Shown: piece after piece, positions 1 through 5,478 of the stretch
Layout of the letters: each line of letters begins with the position of its first letter
Position numbering within the stretch: position 1 is the first letter of the stretch
IMG/VR virus record: IMGVR_UViG_3300033145_000449
Location: 1-30,337 of that record
Origin: a virus
Length of the DNA: 30,337 bases
Direction: 5' to 3' (one strand)
Position numbers and translations under genes: made by a program
Notes under the pieces: model-generated
What the model was told of the DNA's origin: nothing
What the model saw: only the letters and a program-made list of their open reading frames with translations
Databases searched by the model: none

Positions 1-217
1 CAAATGCTTTTTCTAATTCTCTTTGATTTGTTTCGGCATAATCATCTCTTTTTTGTTCCTCGGCAGTTTCTTGTTTTAATTCTTCTCGTTTTTTTTCTTG
101 CTCTGCCATTTTTTCTATTTTATGGAATTGTTCTTGTAAAGAATCTAAACTGTGGGCGGAAATCTTACCCAATAGTTCTCCCCCCTCTTCTGTTTTTAAT
201 GTTGTTTCTAAATACAT
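1..217 (-). CDS. Charged coiled-coil protein, C-terminal part cut by window edge
   Basis: An open frame runs leftward from ATG at 217 to the window edge without a stop, giving 72 visible residues beginning MYLETTLKTEEGGELLGK. After a short start it becomes very rich in Glu, Lys and Gln (for example QEQFHKIEKMAEQEKKREE), which fits a long helix or coiled coil. I do not recognise a family. The start is supported by a promoter whose -10 box ends 6 bases before the ATG, so the message may be leaderless. The C-terminus lies outside the window. The opposite-strand frame over the same bases is Leu/Phe-rich and looks like its shadow. Confidence 0.7.
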   Translation of the reverse strand, partial: MYLETTLKTEEGGELLGKISAHSLDSLQEQFHKIEKMAEQEKKREELKQETAEEQKRDDYAETNQRELEKAF

Positions 218-223
218 ATTTAT

Positions 224-251
224 AGTTTATCAGATAGAATCTAATTGTCAA
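224..251 (-). promoter_or_regulatory. Sigma70-like promoter, leftward
   Basis: On the minus strand TTGACA (246-251), a 16-bp spacer ending TGA, and TAAACT (224-229) form a -35 and extended -10 pair. The predicted transcript start is about 217, exactly at the ATG of the edge gene. The promoter at 1921-1948 has the same boxes, the same spacer length and the same TCCGCCCACATT block upstream. Confidence 0.7.
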
Positions 252-280
252 GTTATAATGTGGGCGGAACATAGATTAGT

Positions 281-652
281 TTACTTGTCAATACAATCTC
301 CTTCCGAATCAAAAGTTATCAATTTTTCCCACTCACATATCTCAGATGATGTCCTCATTATTGTTTCAGCAAACTCATCTATGCTCTCAAAGGAAGAAGG
401 ATAATGATAATCCCAAATTATAGTGTTGCCCAATTTCTTGGAGTAATATTCTGCTTGCAACCAATAATCATCTCCACTCCAACTGCCACGAACTTCTAAA
501 CAAAAATTAATATTTTCATTTTCTTCAAGAATATTAGCTAACTTAGAGATGTCTTCCCTGTCTGTTAAATCTAAACACAAATCTCTCACTTCTTTTTCTA
601 TTTTTGGGATAATTGGTTTGTAACCCTCTTTATTTTTTGTTTTCATAATCAT
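281..652 (-). CDS. Hypothetical acidic protein
   Basis: A 123-residue frame. I do not recognise the family. The N-terminal third is basic (MKTKNKEGYKP), the rest acidic and aromatic, with a WSGDDYWLQAEYYSKK segment in the middle that suggests a folded alpha/beta domain rather than a linker. No signal peptide, membrane segment or Cys pair is seen. Two in-frame ATGs lie at 652 and 646. The second gives MKTKNK, the same opening as several neighbours (MKTKKC, MKTKIG, MKIKTI), so it may be the real start. It is the last gene of the leftward unit whose promoter is at 1921-1948 and follows the HTH gene by 25 bp. Confidence 0.65.
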   Translation of the reverse strand: MIMKTKNKEGYKPIIPKIEKEVRDLCLDLTDREDISKLANILEENENINFCLEVRGSWSGDDYWLQAEYYSKKLGNTIIWDYHYPSSFESIDEFAETIMRTSSEICEWEKLITFDSEGDCIDK

Positions 653-677
653 AATAAATATAATTTATAATTAACTT

Positions 678-995
678 TTAAGATTGCTTAAGATTTCTTA
701 TTCTATCTTCTTCTACATATTCCTTATAGGTTTTGGCTTGTGGTTCACCCAATTTATTTATTTTGTGATTGAATTTCAAAGACATATCAGGTTCATAAAT
801 TGTTCTATCTTTTGATAACACTTTTTCTCCTTGTCGGGGCAAACTTCTAACATCTTTTATATGATAACTAACTAATTGTGTGCTAATAGAAAATATCTTT
901 GATAATTCTCCAACAGTGAATCTCCTCAAATATAATCTTTTAATCTCATTTTTCTGGGCAGAGTTTAATTTACCGCATCCTATTATCTCTTGCAT
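678..995 (-). CDS. Small helix-turn-helix DNA-binding protein
   Basis: A 105-residue frame. Residues about 9-48 fit a helix-turn-helix: LNSAQKNEIKRLYLRR, then FTVGELSKIFSISTQLVSYH, with the usual small residue at the turn and polar recognition helix. The C-terminal half is charged and ends AKTYKEYVEEDRIRNLKQS. It lies 15 bp downstream of the sliding-clamp gene and 25 bp upstream of the next gene, so all three are probably one transcript. A role in early gene control or in replication initiation is possible; the target is not known. The HTH call rests on pattern only. Confidence 0.6.
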   Translation of the reverse strand: MQEIIGCGKLNSAQKNEIKRLYLRRFTVGELSKIFSISTQLVSYHIKDVRSLPRQGEKVLSKDRTIYEPDMSLKFNHKINKLGEPQAKTYKEYVEEDRIRNLKQS

Positions 996-1010
996 AATAA
1001 AATGAATTAT

Positions 1011-1601
1011 CTATTTAATGCAAGGCATCACCAATGCCACTACATTTTGTCCGTTAAAATCGGCTTTTGCCACAATTGGTTTGCTCTCATCTCTAATTTC
1101 TAAATCAATATAATTTCTTCCGTTCTTAATCCAAAAATCCAAAACTTTTTTAAGATATTTAACATTCACCCTCACTGTTACTTTTGGTTCTGTCTTTGGA
1201 ATAATCTGGTCTGTCTCGGGATATTTACCGTCCACAACTTTTGTCTTGACAGAATTTGCTATTTCTAAATCAGTTGTAATAAATTCTGCATCATTTTCAC
1301 TTGCTCTCACAAAGGCAACATTTTCAATTATTGGCAATTTTGAATTCTTTGGAATATTACTTACCATCTTTTTTACAGCATTGGCTGGGATAATAATATC
1401 TTTTGTCATCTCTTCAAACTTAACATCTGGTATAGAAGGATAATCCACTCTATCAACTTTGGGAGTTTCCACTTCTATTAAAACAAAACTATCTGTTGCT
1501 ATGGTTTTATTTTTTGTAAATAGAACCGAAGACAATTCTGGTCTTACAGAATCTTTACTACAAAAATCTGTAATTGATAGATTTAATTTATTATATAACA
1601 T
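1011..1601 (-). CDS. dnaN-like: Short DnaN-like DNA polymerase sliding clamp
   Basis: A 196-residue protein that would encircle DNA and hold a polymerase. Three DnaN signatures appear in order: an ATDSF segment (residues 36-40) like the VATDGHRL region; VVDGKYPETDQIIPK (about 122-136) like VDGRFPDYRRVLPK; then VNVKYLKKVLDF (about 145-156) like NVSYVLDVLNAL, with the chain ending VALVMPCIK like YVVMPMRL. Bacterial clamps are about 370 residues in three domains. This one matches domain 2 plus the second half of domain 3, so it holds only about two domains' worth. A two-domain clamp would have to form a trimer, as T4 gp45 does; that is inference. The ATG at 1601 follows the displaced tail copy of the upstream gene by 6 bp. 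Confidence 0.75.
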   Translation of the reverse strand: MLYNKLNLSITDFCSKDSVRPELSSVLFTKNKTIATDSFVLIEVETPKVDRVDYPSIPDVKFEEMTKDIIIPANAVKKMVSNIPKNSKLPIIENVAFVRASENDAEFITTDLEIANSVKTKVVDGKYPETDQIIPKTEPKVTVRVNVKYLKKVLDFWIKNGRNYIDLEIRDESKPIVAKADFNGQNVVALVMPCIK

Positions 1602-1607
1602 ATATTT

Positions 1608-1663
1608 TTATCTTAACTCACTAATAAAATCCTTTTATTTTATTTCAACTCTGAAATAAAATC
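1608..1663 (-). repeat. Duplicated gene tail with hairpin (tail echo)
   Basis: On the minus strand the last eight codons of the 1640-1873 gene (1663 to 1640) read D-F-I-S-E-L-K-stop. Thirty-two bases on, at 1631-1608, a second stretch reads D-F-I-S-E-L-R-stop. The copies differ at TCA/AGT (Ser), TTG/TTA (Leu) and AAA/AGA (Lys/Arg). Between them AATAAAAT is the inverted complement of the ATTTTATT present in both copies, so a hairpin can form with either. The second stop lies 6 bp before the clamp ATG, the normal gene spacing in this genome. Confidence 0.8.
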
Positions 1664-1873
1664 CTCTAATTCATCTTTATCTTCATCTTCTAAACTATCG
1701 TAAAACTCTTGCCCCTCATCTTCCAAACAAATCCAACTATCTTCATCACTGCACGAGTTAGATTCAGAGAACCAAGTTTTAGATATTTCTAATTCTGTTC
1801 CATCTACATCTAACACAAAGTATTTGGTTATGGAACGATTTGTTGTATCTACACTTATTGTTTTTATTTTCAT
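1640..1873 (-). CDS. Hypothetical small acidic protein
   Basis: A 77-residue frame with a lysine-rich start (MKIKTISVDTTNR) and a strongly acidic C-terminal half full of Asp and Glu (LEDEGQEFYDSLEDEDK). Acidic proteins of this size are often DNA mimics or inhibitors, but nothing here shows that. The promoter at 1921-1948 gives a leader of about 41 bases, and the gene heads the leftward unit that includes the sliding clamp and the HTH gene. Its last codons are repeated after the stop (see 1608-1663). No family recognised. Confidence 0.7.
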   Translation of the reverse strand: MKIKTISVDTTNRSITKYFVLDVDGTELEISKTWFSESNSCSDEDSWICLEDEGQEFYDSLEDEDKDELEDFISELK

Positions 1874-1920
1874 AATAAGTTAATCTGTTAAAATAATAAT
1901 ATACATACGACTATGTTTAT

Positions 1921-1948
1921 AGTTTATCAAAGGATATATTTATGTCAA
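1921..1948 (-). promoter_or_regulatory. Sigma70-like promoter, leftward, before the clamp operon
   Basis: On the minus strand TTGACA (1943-1948), 16 bp ending TGA, and TAAACT (1921-1926). Boxes, spacer and extended -10 match those at 224-251. The predicted start is near 1914, 41 bases before the ATG at 1873. A DnaA-box-like GTGGATAA (1 mismatch) and the 13-bp motif at 2001-2013 lie just upstream. Confidence 0.75.
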
Positions 1949-2000
1949 GAGTGGATAACTCTATAATACAATGTGGGCGGATTGTCAAGTATGTGTAGTT

Positions 2001-2013
2001 TTGGATTATCCAA
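2001..2013. promoter_or_regulatory. 13-bp quasi-palindrome TTGGATTATCCAA
   Basis: A quasi-palindrome of two 6-bp arms (TTGGAT and ATCCAA) around one central base. Identical copies lie at 5548-5560, 14304-14316 and 30116-30128, and an 11-bp copy at 3333-3343. This copy is about 50 bp upstream of the promoter at 1921-1948, as an operator or activator site would be. Confidence 0.55.
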
Positions 2014-2041
2014 AAGAAAAAACTTTCTTCCTATTTAGGAA

Positions 2042-2080
2042 TAAAGAAAAACCACCACACCCTTTCGGTTAAGTGATGGT
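2042..2080 (-). terminator. Rho-independent terminator, leftward
   Basis: On the minus strand ACCATCAC pairs with GTGGTGGT (one G-U pair), with an inner ACC-GAAAG-GGT stem, and is followed at once by a T run. It ends the transcript carrying the 2149-2448 gene and separates it from the clamp operon promoter. Confidence 0.8.
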
Positions 2081-2148
2081 CTAACTTCGGGACGAGTTTA
2101 AATCTCCGCCCCAACGAAACTATCAAAGTGTATTATACATAAAGTGAA

Positions 2149-2448
2149 TTAAGATGCAAGCAAGTTCTCCATCGCGGATTCATACTGAAAGTAATCCTCC
2201 TGAATCTTTTGTTTGTATTCATCAGAGAGAATGATTTTGTTTTTATCCTCATAAAATAAACTGCCACATTTAGGGCAAAACTTCCACTCAGAATAATAAT
2301 AACTTTTCTTAATAAGTTTGATAGGCAATAGAAAGGAATCATTATTATGACCTTTGTATTTTCTTAATTCCAAAAGACCACCACAATTGCTACAAGGTAT
2401 ATTGGTTGGTATAATGTTTATATATTTTTGTGTTTTAGTTTTATTCAT
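2149..2448 (-). CDS. Small protein with two Cys pairs (zinc-ribbon-like)
   Basis: A 99-residue frame. Cys19-x2-Cys22 (PCSNCGG) and Cys58-x2-Cys61 (FCPKCGS) are the two knuckles of a zinc ribbon, about 35 residues apart. The N-terminus is basic (MNKTKTQKY) and the C-terminus is helical and acidic. The family is not recognised; zinc-ribbon proteins of this size in phages often bind DNA, RNA or host RNA polymerase, which is only a suggestion here. It is alone in its unit, with tandem promoters about 500 bp upstream and a terminator 70 bp downstream. Confidence 0.7.
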   Translation of the reverse strand: MNKTKTQKYINIIPTNIPCSNCGGLLELRKYKGHNNDSFLLPIKLIKKSYYYSEWKFCPKCGSLFYEDKNKIILSDEYKQKIQEDYFQYESAMENLLAS

Positions 2449-2449
2449 A

Positions 2450-2826
2450 AATATATATTTTAGTTTAAGTATCTTTTGTTTAACTTTGTAATACTTTTAG
2501 TTATTCCCTTTAGATTACTGTTTCTATCCTCTCTATAATTATAGATTCCCCTGCTATCATTAATAAGATATACAGTGGTGAGGTATTCAATTGTCTGATA
2601 TATAATAAGTTAAGTTTAATTCTTCCGTTTATACCAATTTAATGGTGGCTTCGGGTTGCATTCCTTATATTCTCTGTGCCGTTGCTTTGCTCAAGCCCTT
2701 GTTATATTATATTTTCTGTTCTTTATATTCCCTTTGAGTTACGACCATTTGAGCTGGACGCCCTCTTCTAAGTTATTTTTGAGTAGCACTTAGATAAATC
2801 CTCACTACTATTATTGTGTATAAAAC
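2450..2826 (-). other. Gene-poor leader with possible decayed coding pieces
   Basis: No start-to-stop gene is convincing here. On the minus strand a 49-codon open stretch without ATG (2609-2460, containing TTVYLINDSRGIYNYRED) ends 11 bp before the 2448 ATG. In the same frame upstream, after in-frame stops, lies a 24-codon piece at about 2690-2616 (ending PPLNWYKRKN). These could be remnants of a broken gene, a gene with an unusual start, or chance. The stretch is also the long leader of the 2149-2448 gene if the promoters at 2929-2996 are used. Confidence 0.3.
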
Positions 2827-2900
2827 AAAAAGGCACTCGGCAAAATTGCATGAGTGCTGAGTGCTTTTTTGTTCACTATTATCTCTCATGCACAATAATA
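2809..2900 (+). ncRNA. Candidate structured RNA or terminator with pseudoknot potential
   Basis: Three nested or crossing helices can be read. An outer stem pairs TATTATTGTG (2809-2818) with CACAATAATA (2891-2900). A 15-bp stem pairs 2827-2841 with 2856-2870 (core GCACTCGGC with GCTGAGTGC) and is followed by T6. TGCATGAG (2847-2854), in its loop, pairs with CTCATGCA (2885-2892) beyond it, an H-type pseudoknot. The two wobble positions of the main stem are G-U on the plus strand but A-C mismatches on the minus strand, so a plus-strand RNA is favoured. No good plus promoter was found, while two leftward promoters sit just to the right. At minimum it is a hairpin terminator. Confidence 0.45.
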
Positions 2901-2928
2901 ATGAAACTTATTTAGTTTTACTAAAACT

Positions 2929-2957
2929 ATCCTATCATATAACGATATAAAAGTCAA
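2929..2957 (-). promoter_or_regulatory. Sigma70-like promoter, leftward (proximal of two)
   Basis: On the minus strand TTGACT (2952-2957), a 17-bp spacer ending TGA, and TAGGAT (2929-2934). It points into the structured element at 2809-2900 and the leader of the 2149-2448 gene. Confidence 0.65.
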
Positions 2958-2967
2958 GTATTTTTAT

Positions 2968-2996
2968 AGTATAACACAGTTCTTATTATTTGTCAA
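2968..2996 (-). promoter_or_regulatory. Sigma70-like promoter, leftward (distal of two)
   Basis: On the minus strand TTGACA (2991-2996), a 17-bp spacer ending TGT, and TATACT (2968-2973). This is close to consensus with an extended -10. It stands in tandem with the promoter at 2929-2957, 39 bp apart. Confidence 0.75.
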
Positions 2997-3401
2997 GTGC
3001 TAAGCCTAAAATAAAAAGGCGTAAAATACATTCCGCCCCCATTCTCCATTATTTAATATATTTGCGTTGTTCAGTAATTTGCTAATCCGCACCCCGTCTA
3101 ACTCTGAAAATCAGCATTTCTTTTCTCTCATTTTTCAATCAATTACACCACCATTTTTGCCCCCCTGTCAAGTATAGAAAAAAGTCTATTTTTCCCTAAT
3201 TTTTGAGCCCCAAAACTGCCCCAGAATGAAAGAAAATCTCAGGGTGGTGTATTGTATCCTTTTCCCTTTTTTTTCGCCTTAAATCGCAAATTTCAAAAAA
3301 CGACCTCTAAAATATCCTTATTTATAGCCCTCGGATAATCCAAAAAAACGCCCTTTTGTTTTTCCTCCCTCCCTAAAATAGATAGATTCAAAGTTATTCT
3401 A
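2997..3401. other. Intergenic stretch without a recognisable gene
   Basis: No frame with a credible start and protein-like content is seen on either strand. It holds runs of C on the plus strand (CCCCC at several places), a 9-bp inverted repeat TACACCACC / GGTGGTGTA about 90 bp apart (near 3144 and 3243), and the partial 13-bp motif at 3333-3343. The leftward promoter at 3402-3430 would transcribe it. Confidence 0.5.
3333..3343. promoter_or_regulatory. Partial copy (11 bp) of the TTGGATTATCCAA motif
   Basis: The minus strand reads TTGGATTATCC followed by G, so 11 of the 13 bases match. It lies about 60 bp downstream of the promoter at 3402-3430. Confidence 0.4.
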
Positions 3402-3430
3402 ATGATAGCATATTATTGACAAAAAGTCAA
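3402..3430 (-). promoter_or_regulatory. Sigma70-like promoter, leftward, without an evident gene
   Basis: On the minus strand TTGACT (3425-3430), 17 bp ending TGC, and TATCAT (3402-3407). It starts just past the terminator at 3445-3483 and points into about 400 bp with no gene found. Confidence 0.65.
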
Positions 3431-3444
3431 GTAAATGGGACAAT

Positions 3445-3483
3445 AAAAAAACCACAAAATAATAAATAGTATATATTTTGTGG
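3445..3483 (-). terminator. Rho-independent terminator, leftward
   Basis: On the minus strand CCACAAAATA and TATTTTGTGG form a perfect 10-bp stem with a 12-base loop, followed by six or more T. It ends the transcript of the 3518-3763 and 3754-4119 genes. Confidence 0.9.
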
Positions 3484-3517
3484 CTTTATGCGTTTTTGGG
3501 AGCGTCTGGCACCCCGT

Positions 3518-3763
3518 TTATTGCTTTTTGCCTCTTCTTTGTTTTTTATTCCAATCATCCCAGGGAATCCTTAAAATATCCGTTGTGTATCTATCATAAT
3601 CAATCCGTAATCTGTAAAGTCCATTGATAAGTTTAGTGTTGATTGATACCCAGGCAATTGTCTGTTTTTTCTCGTCTGTGATTTTTATTGCGATTTTTTC
3701 ATTTCCGCCTTGCCCTTTGCTCGCCCTTTCGCTTTCTACTTTTGCGTACAGTTTCATAGCCAT
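3518..3763 (-). CDS. Hypothetical small basic protein
   Basis: An 81-residue frame starting MAMKLYAKVESERASKGQGG and ending in a basic tail (WNKKQRRGKKQ). The middle alternates hydrophobic and polar residues (IAIKITDEKKQTIAWVSI, YRLRIDYDR), which suggests a small beta fold. The basic tail would suit nucleic-acid binding. Its start overlaps the end of the upstream gene by 10 bp, so translation is probably coupled. MKLYAK, two codons in, could also be the start. A strong terminator follows 35 bp after the stop. No family recognised. Confidence 0.65.
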   Translation of the reverse strand: MAMKLYAKVESERASKGQGGNEKIAIKITDEKKQTIAWVSINTKLINGLYRLRIDYDRYTTDILRIPWDDWNKKQRRGKKQ

Positions 3764-4119
3764 TCATCAATCATGTAATAATCAGCGACTAAATCTAATT
3801 CGGCTTGTGATAACTCAACCTCTTCATAGCATCCCCAATCTTCCCAGTAATAAACGCCCCCAGTAATACCAGAACCATCAGCAGTAAACTTAAAACCATC
3901 ACCATCGCCCCCCGTTGATAATTGAATCTTGATAACTTTCTCAATGCTAATGCCTAACGGCTCCCGATAATTCTCACTTTCATTATCGCTTTCAATCTTT
4001 CCACTCTCCATTTCCGCCCCTACCTTCTTAATATCCTTCATCTCGTCATTTTTACGATATAAAGCATATGCTCGCAAACTTTCAGGCGTTGCGTGTCCTT
4101 TAATGTTCGGATTTTCCAT
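3754..4119 (-). CDS. Hypothetical acidic protein
   Basis: A 121-residue frame. The N-terminal third (MENPNIKGHATPESLRAYAL) and the next segment are charged and probably flexible. Residues about 60-121 look folded: a Gly-rich stretch (STGGDGDGFKFTADGSGITGG), then YYWEDWGCYEEVELSQAELDLVADYYMIDEWL, which is acidic, aromatic and probably helical. No family recognised. It is first in a two-gene unit and overlaps the next gene. An inverted repeat and a weak promoter lie directly upstream. Confidence 0.65.
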   Translation of the reverse strand: MENPNIKGHATPESLRAYALYRKNDEMKDIKKVGAEMESGKIESDNESENYREPLGISIEKVIKIQLSTGGDGDGFKFTADGSGITGGVYYWEDWGCYEEVELSQAELDLVADYYMIDEWL

Positions 4120-4126
4120 ATAAATT

Positions 4127-4171
4127 GAAACAAATCTTATTTTTTCAATTTGTTTCTTATTAAATTGTCAA
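4127..4171 (-). promoter_or_regulatory. Weak promoter with overlapping inverted repeat
   Basis: On the minus strand a perfect TTGACA (4166-4171) has only a poor -10 17 bp on (TTGAAA, 4143-4148). A perfect 9-bp inverted repeat, GAAACAAAT (4127-4135) and ATTTGTTTC (4148-4156), covers the -10 area and the space up to the ATG at 4119. This fits a repressor site on a weak promoter, or a hairpin that hides the start. The 4172-4287 remainder of this gap shows only a hairpin (CCCTGATT / AATCGGGG on the minus strand). Confidence 0.4.
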
Positions 4172-4287
4172 ATAACTAATAAATTAAATGGAGTCAAAAC
4201 GACATTTTGCCCCCTTTTGGCGTGCTTACTATTCTAACACCCTCTTTATTGCCCCCGATTCAATAAATCAGGGACAAAAACAAAATG

Positions 4288-4611
4288 CTAAACTTCTTTG
4301 TTCCTGTTCATTTCTGCCCCCTCATTTTCTGGCAAAAAATCCCCCTCATTTACTCTGTCCAGTGCTTCTTGTTCGTTTTCTGCTTTGATTGTTACACTGT
4401 GCCTTTCGTCCCAAGTAACCACAAATGTTTTTTTATTCATAATTGTATTAAGATAGTTTTTATATTCTTCAATAATTCTCAGTCTGTCCTGCTGGTGTTC
4501 CTTGTCAATATCATAGCCACCATCAGCCTTTAACTGCTTTATCGTTTTTTGCAACTCTTTTACCTGTGTTTTAACTGGTAATTCTTGTAATTTTTCTAAA
4601 TATGTTTTCAT
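4288..4611 (-). CDS. Hypothetical two-part protein
   Basis: A 107-residue frame. Residues 1-57 form a charged, helical segment with heptad-like leucines (MKTYLEKLQELPVKTQVKEL, KQLKADGGYDIDKEHQQDRL). From about residue 58 a small alpha/beta unit follows, MNKKTFVVTWDERHSVTIKAEN then EQEALDRVNEGDF, a pattern I associate with small phage proteins of unknown role. Because this second part has its own MNKK start (ATG near 4440), an internal start giving about 50 residues is possible. It starts 3 bp after the 4615-4812 gene. Confidence 0.65.
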   Translation of the reverse strand: MKTYLEKLQELPVKTQVKELQKTIKQLKADGGYDIDKEHQQDRLRIIEEYKNYLNTIMNKKTFVVTWDERHSVTIKAENEQEALDRVNEGDFLPENEGAEMNRNKEV

Positions 4612-4614
4612 AAT

Positions 4615-4812
4615 CTATGTTATTGCTATTTTATAAAGTGTCCTGATTCCGTTTTTGTCTTGTATTTCAATCATTATTTTATCATAATCCAGTGAGATAT
4701 TTTTTCCTTCAATAATCTTGTCAAGGACTCTCCCCCCGTCATCTTTCCATTTTGTCTGATTGATAATTTCATAGAGTGCTTCGATTAACTTTTGTTTTCT
4801 TGTTTTGTTCAT
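4615..4812 (-). CDS. Hypothetical small protein
   Basis: A 65-residue frame, MNKTRKQKLIEALYEIINQT to the end. A basic start, an amphipathic helix, then a short charged beta-like stretch (YDKIMIEIQDKNGIRTLYKIAIT). No family recognised. It lies 2 bp downstream of the membrane microprotein gene and 3 bp upstream of the next gene, so it is an internal member of the tight leftward operon 5400-4288. Confidence 0.65.
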   Translation of the reverse strand: MNKTRKQKLIEALYEIINQTKWKDDGGRVLDKIIEGKNISLDYDKIMIEIQDKNGIRTLYKIAIT

Positions 4813-4814
4813 AA

Positions 4815-4982
4815 TTAAATTAAACTACTAACTAATAAAATAACCGACCGATAATGATTCGACAACATATCAGTCCCGCCCCCGCCTAACGCATAATGGA
4901 CAAGGCAAAACACCAACCCTGCTAACCATATAACAAACAATAAACTTAACACCTCAACTACTGCACCTATTTTTGTTTTCAT
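4815..4982 (-). CDS. Small single-span membrane protein, 55 residues
   Basis: A short frame read directly from the minus strand: ATG at 4982, stop at 4815-4817, 55 residues. It opens MKTKIGAVVEVL like its neighbours' MKTK starts, then has one hydrophobic segment (about residues 9-31: VEVLSLLFVIWLAGLVFCLV) followed by a Gly-rich turn (GGGGTD) and a second weakly hydrophobic stretch at the C-terminus. The stop lies 2 bp before the next ATG. A membrane role (holin-like, superinfection exclusion) is possible but not shown. Confidence 0.6.
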   Translation of the reverse strand: MKTKIGAVVEVLSLLFVIWLAGLVFCLVHYALGGGGTDMLSNHYRSVILLVSSLI

Positions 4983-5000
4983 AACTTTTAATAAATTAAA

Positions 5001-5019
5001 GGACGGGACAACCCCGCCC
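5001..5019 (-). terminator. Hairpin, possible weak leftward terminator
   Basis: On the minus strand GGGCGGG and CCCGTCC pair over 7 bp with one G-U pair and a 5-base loop, followed by CTTTAATTT. It sits between the Cys-rich 5030-5212 gene and the membrane protein gene and may only attenuate. Confidence 0.4.
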
Positions 5020-5029
5020 CTGTTAATAA

Positions 5030-5212
5030 TTACAACCTCATCATCACGTCTTCCAAACCTGATAACCGCGGTTCCTCGTTTTGCAATTCATCCTGTAAAC
5101 AATTGTCTTCGTAGTCTTTTTGAGCACAATCGCAACAGCAGAATCTATCGTCACCGCTCCACCCGCCATCTGTTATCTCTTTATCGCAAAACAAACATTT
5201 TTTTGTTTTCAT
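5030..5212 (-). CDS. Cys-rich putative zinc-finger microprotein
   Basis: A 60-residue frame. Cys6-x2-Cys9 (KCLFCDKE) is followed by a Cys cluster at 25-29 (FCCCDCAQKDYEDN), the spacing of a treble-clef or zinc-ribbon finger. The C-terminal half is acidic and ends LSGLEDVMMRL. Small zinc proteins of this form in phages are mostly uncharacterised. It lies 26 bp downstream of the 5239-5400 gene and probably shares the promoter at 5449-5476. Confidence 0.65.
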   Translation of the reverse strand: MKTKKCLFCDKEITDGGWSGDDRFCCCDCAQKDYEDNCLQDELQNEEPRLSGLEDVMMRL

Positions 5213-5238
5213 TGTTTTATTCTTTTTAATTTATAAAC

Positions 5239-5400
5239 TTATATATTTAACATTTTCACAATTTCCCTTTTTCTAAAACTGAATGCTTTGCCATCCGCTT
5301 CAACCGTGTAACTCCCATCTTGTATTTTTGTGATAATTCCATTAAGTTTAGAAAAATAATAATTGACTTTCACTTTATCACCGATGTTTATTTTTTTCAT
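5239..5400 (-). CDS. Small SH3/KOW-like protein, 53 residues
   Basis: A short frame read from the minus strand, ATG at 5400 to stop at 5239-5241. It reads MKKINIGDKVKVNYYFSK, then GIITKIQDGSYTVEADGKAF, then a basic SFRKREIVKMLNI end. The run GDKVKV, then G-I-I-T-x-I, then YTVE, then a charged strand, is typical of small SH3-like barrels (KOW or Tudor type) that often bind nucleic acid. It is the first gene of its leftward operon, with a predicted leader of about 42 bases from the promoter at 5449-5476. Confidence 0.6.
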   Translation of the reverse strand: MKKINIGDKVKVNYYFSKLNGIITKIQDGSYTVEADGKAFSFRKREIVKMLNI

Positions 5401-5443
5401 AACTTTTTTATAAACTACTTAATTATTAAATGACCTTTATTGC

Positions 5444-5476
5444 TTGCAATTATATCAGCGCCAGAGTATAATGCAA
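5444..5476. promoter_or_regulatory. Dyad-symmetric two-way promoter
   Basis: The near-perfect inverted repeat GCTTGCA-ATTATA / TATAAT-GCAAGC carries promoter boxes on both strands. Leftward: TTGCAT (5471-5476), 16 bp ending TGA, TATAAT (5449-5454). Rightward: TTGCAA (5444-5449), 17 bp, TATAAT (5467-5472). The two promoters occupy the same DNA and should exclude each other. The leftward one serves the operon starting at 5400. Confidence 0.6.
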
Positions 5477-5478
5477 GC

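Noticed and set aside
4-225. Rightward Leu/Phe-rich frame
   Set aside because: It is the antisense shadow of the leftward charged coiled-coil gene at 1-217, which has a matching promoter.
2827-2870. tracrRNA-like tail (resemblance to a Cas9 guide terminator stem)
   Set aside because: Only a generic GGCAC-type stem plus T run is shared; there is no CRISPR array, anti-repeat or cas gene in the window.
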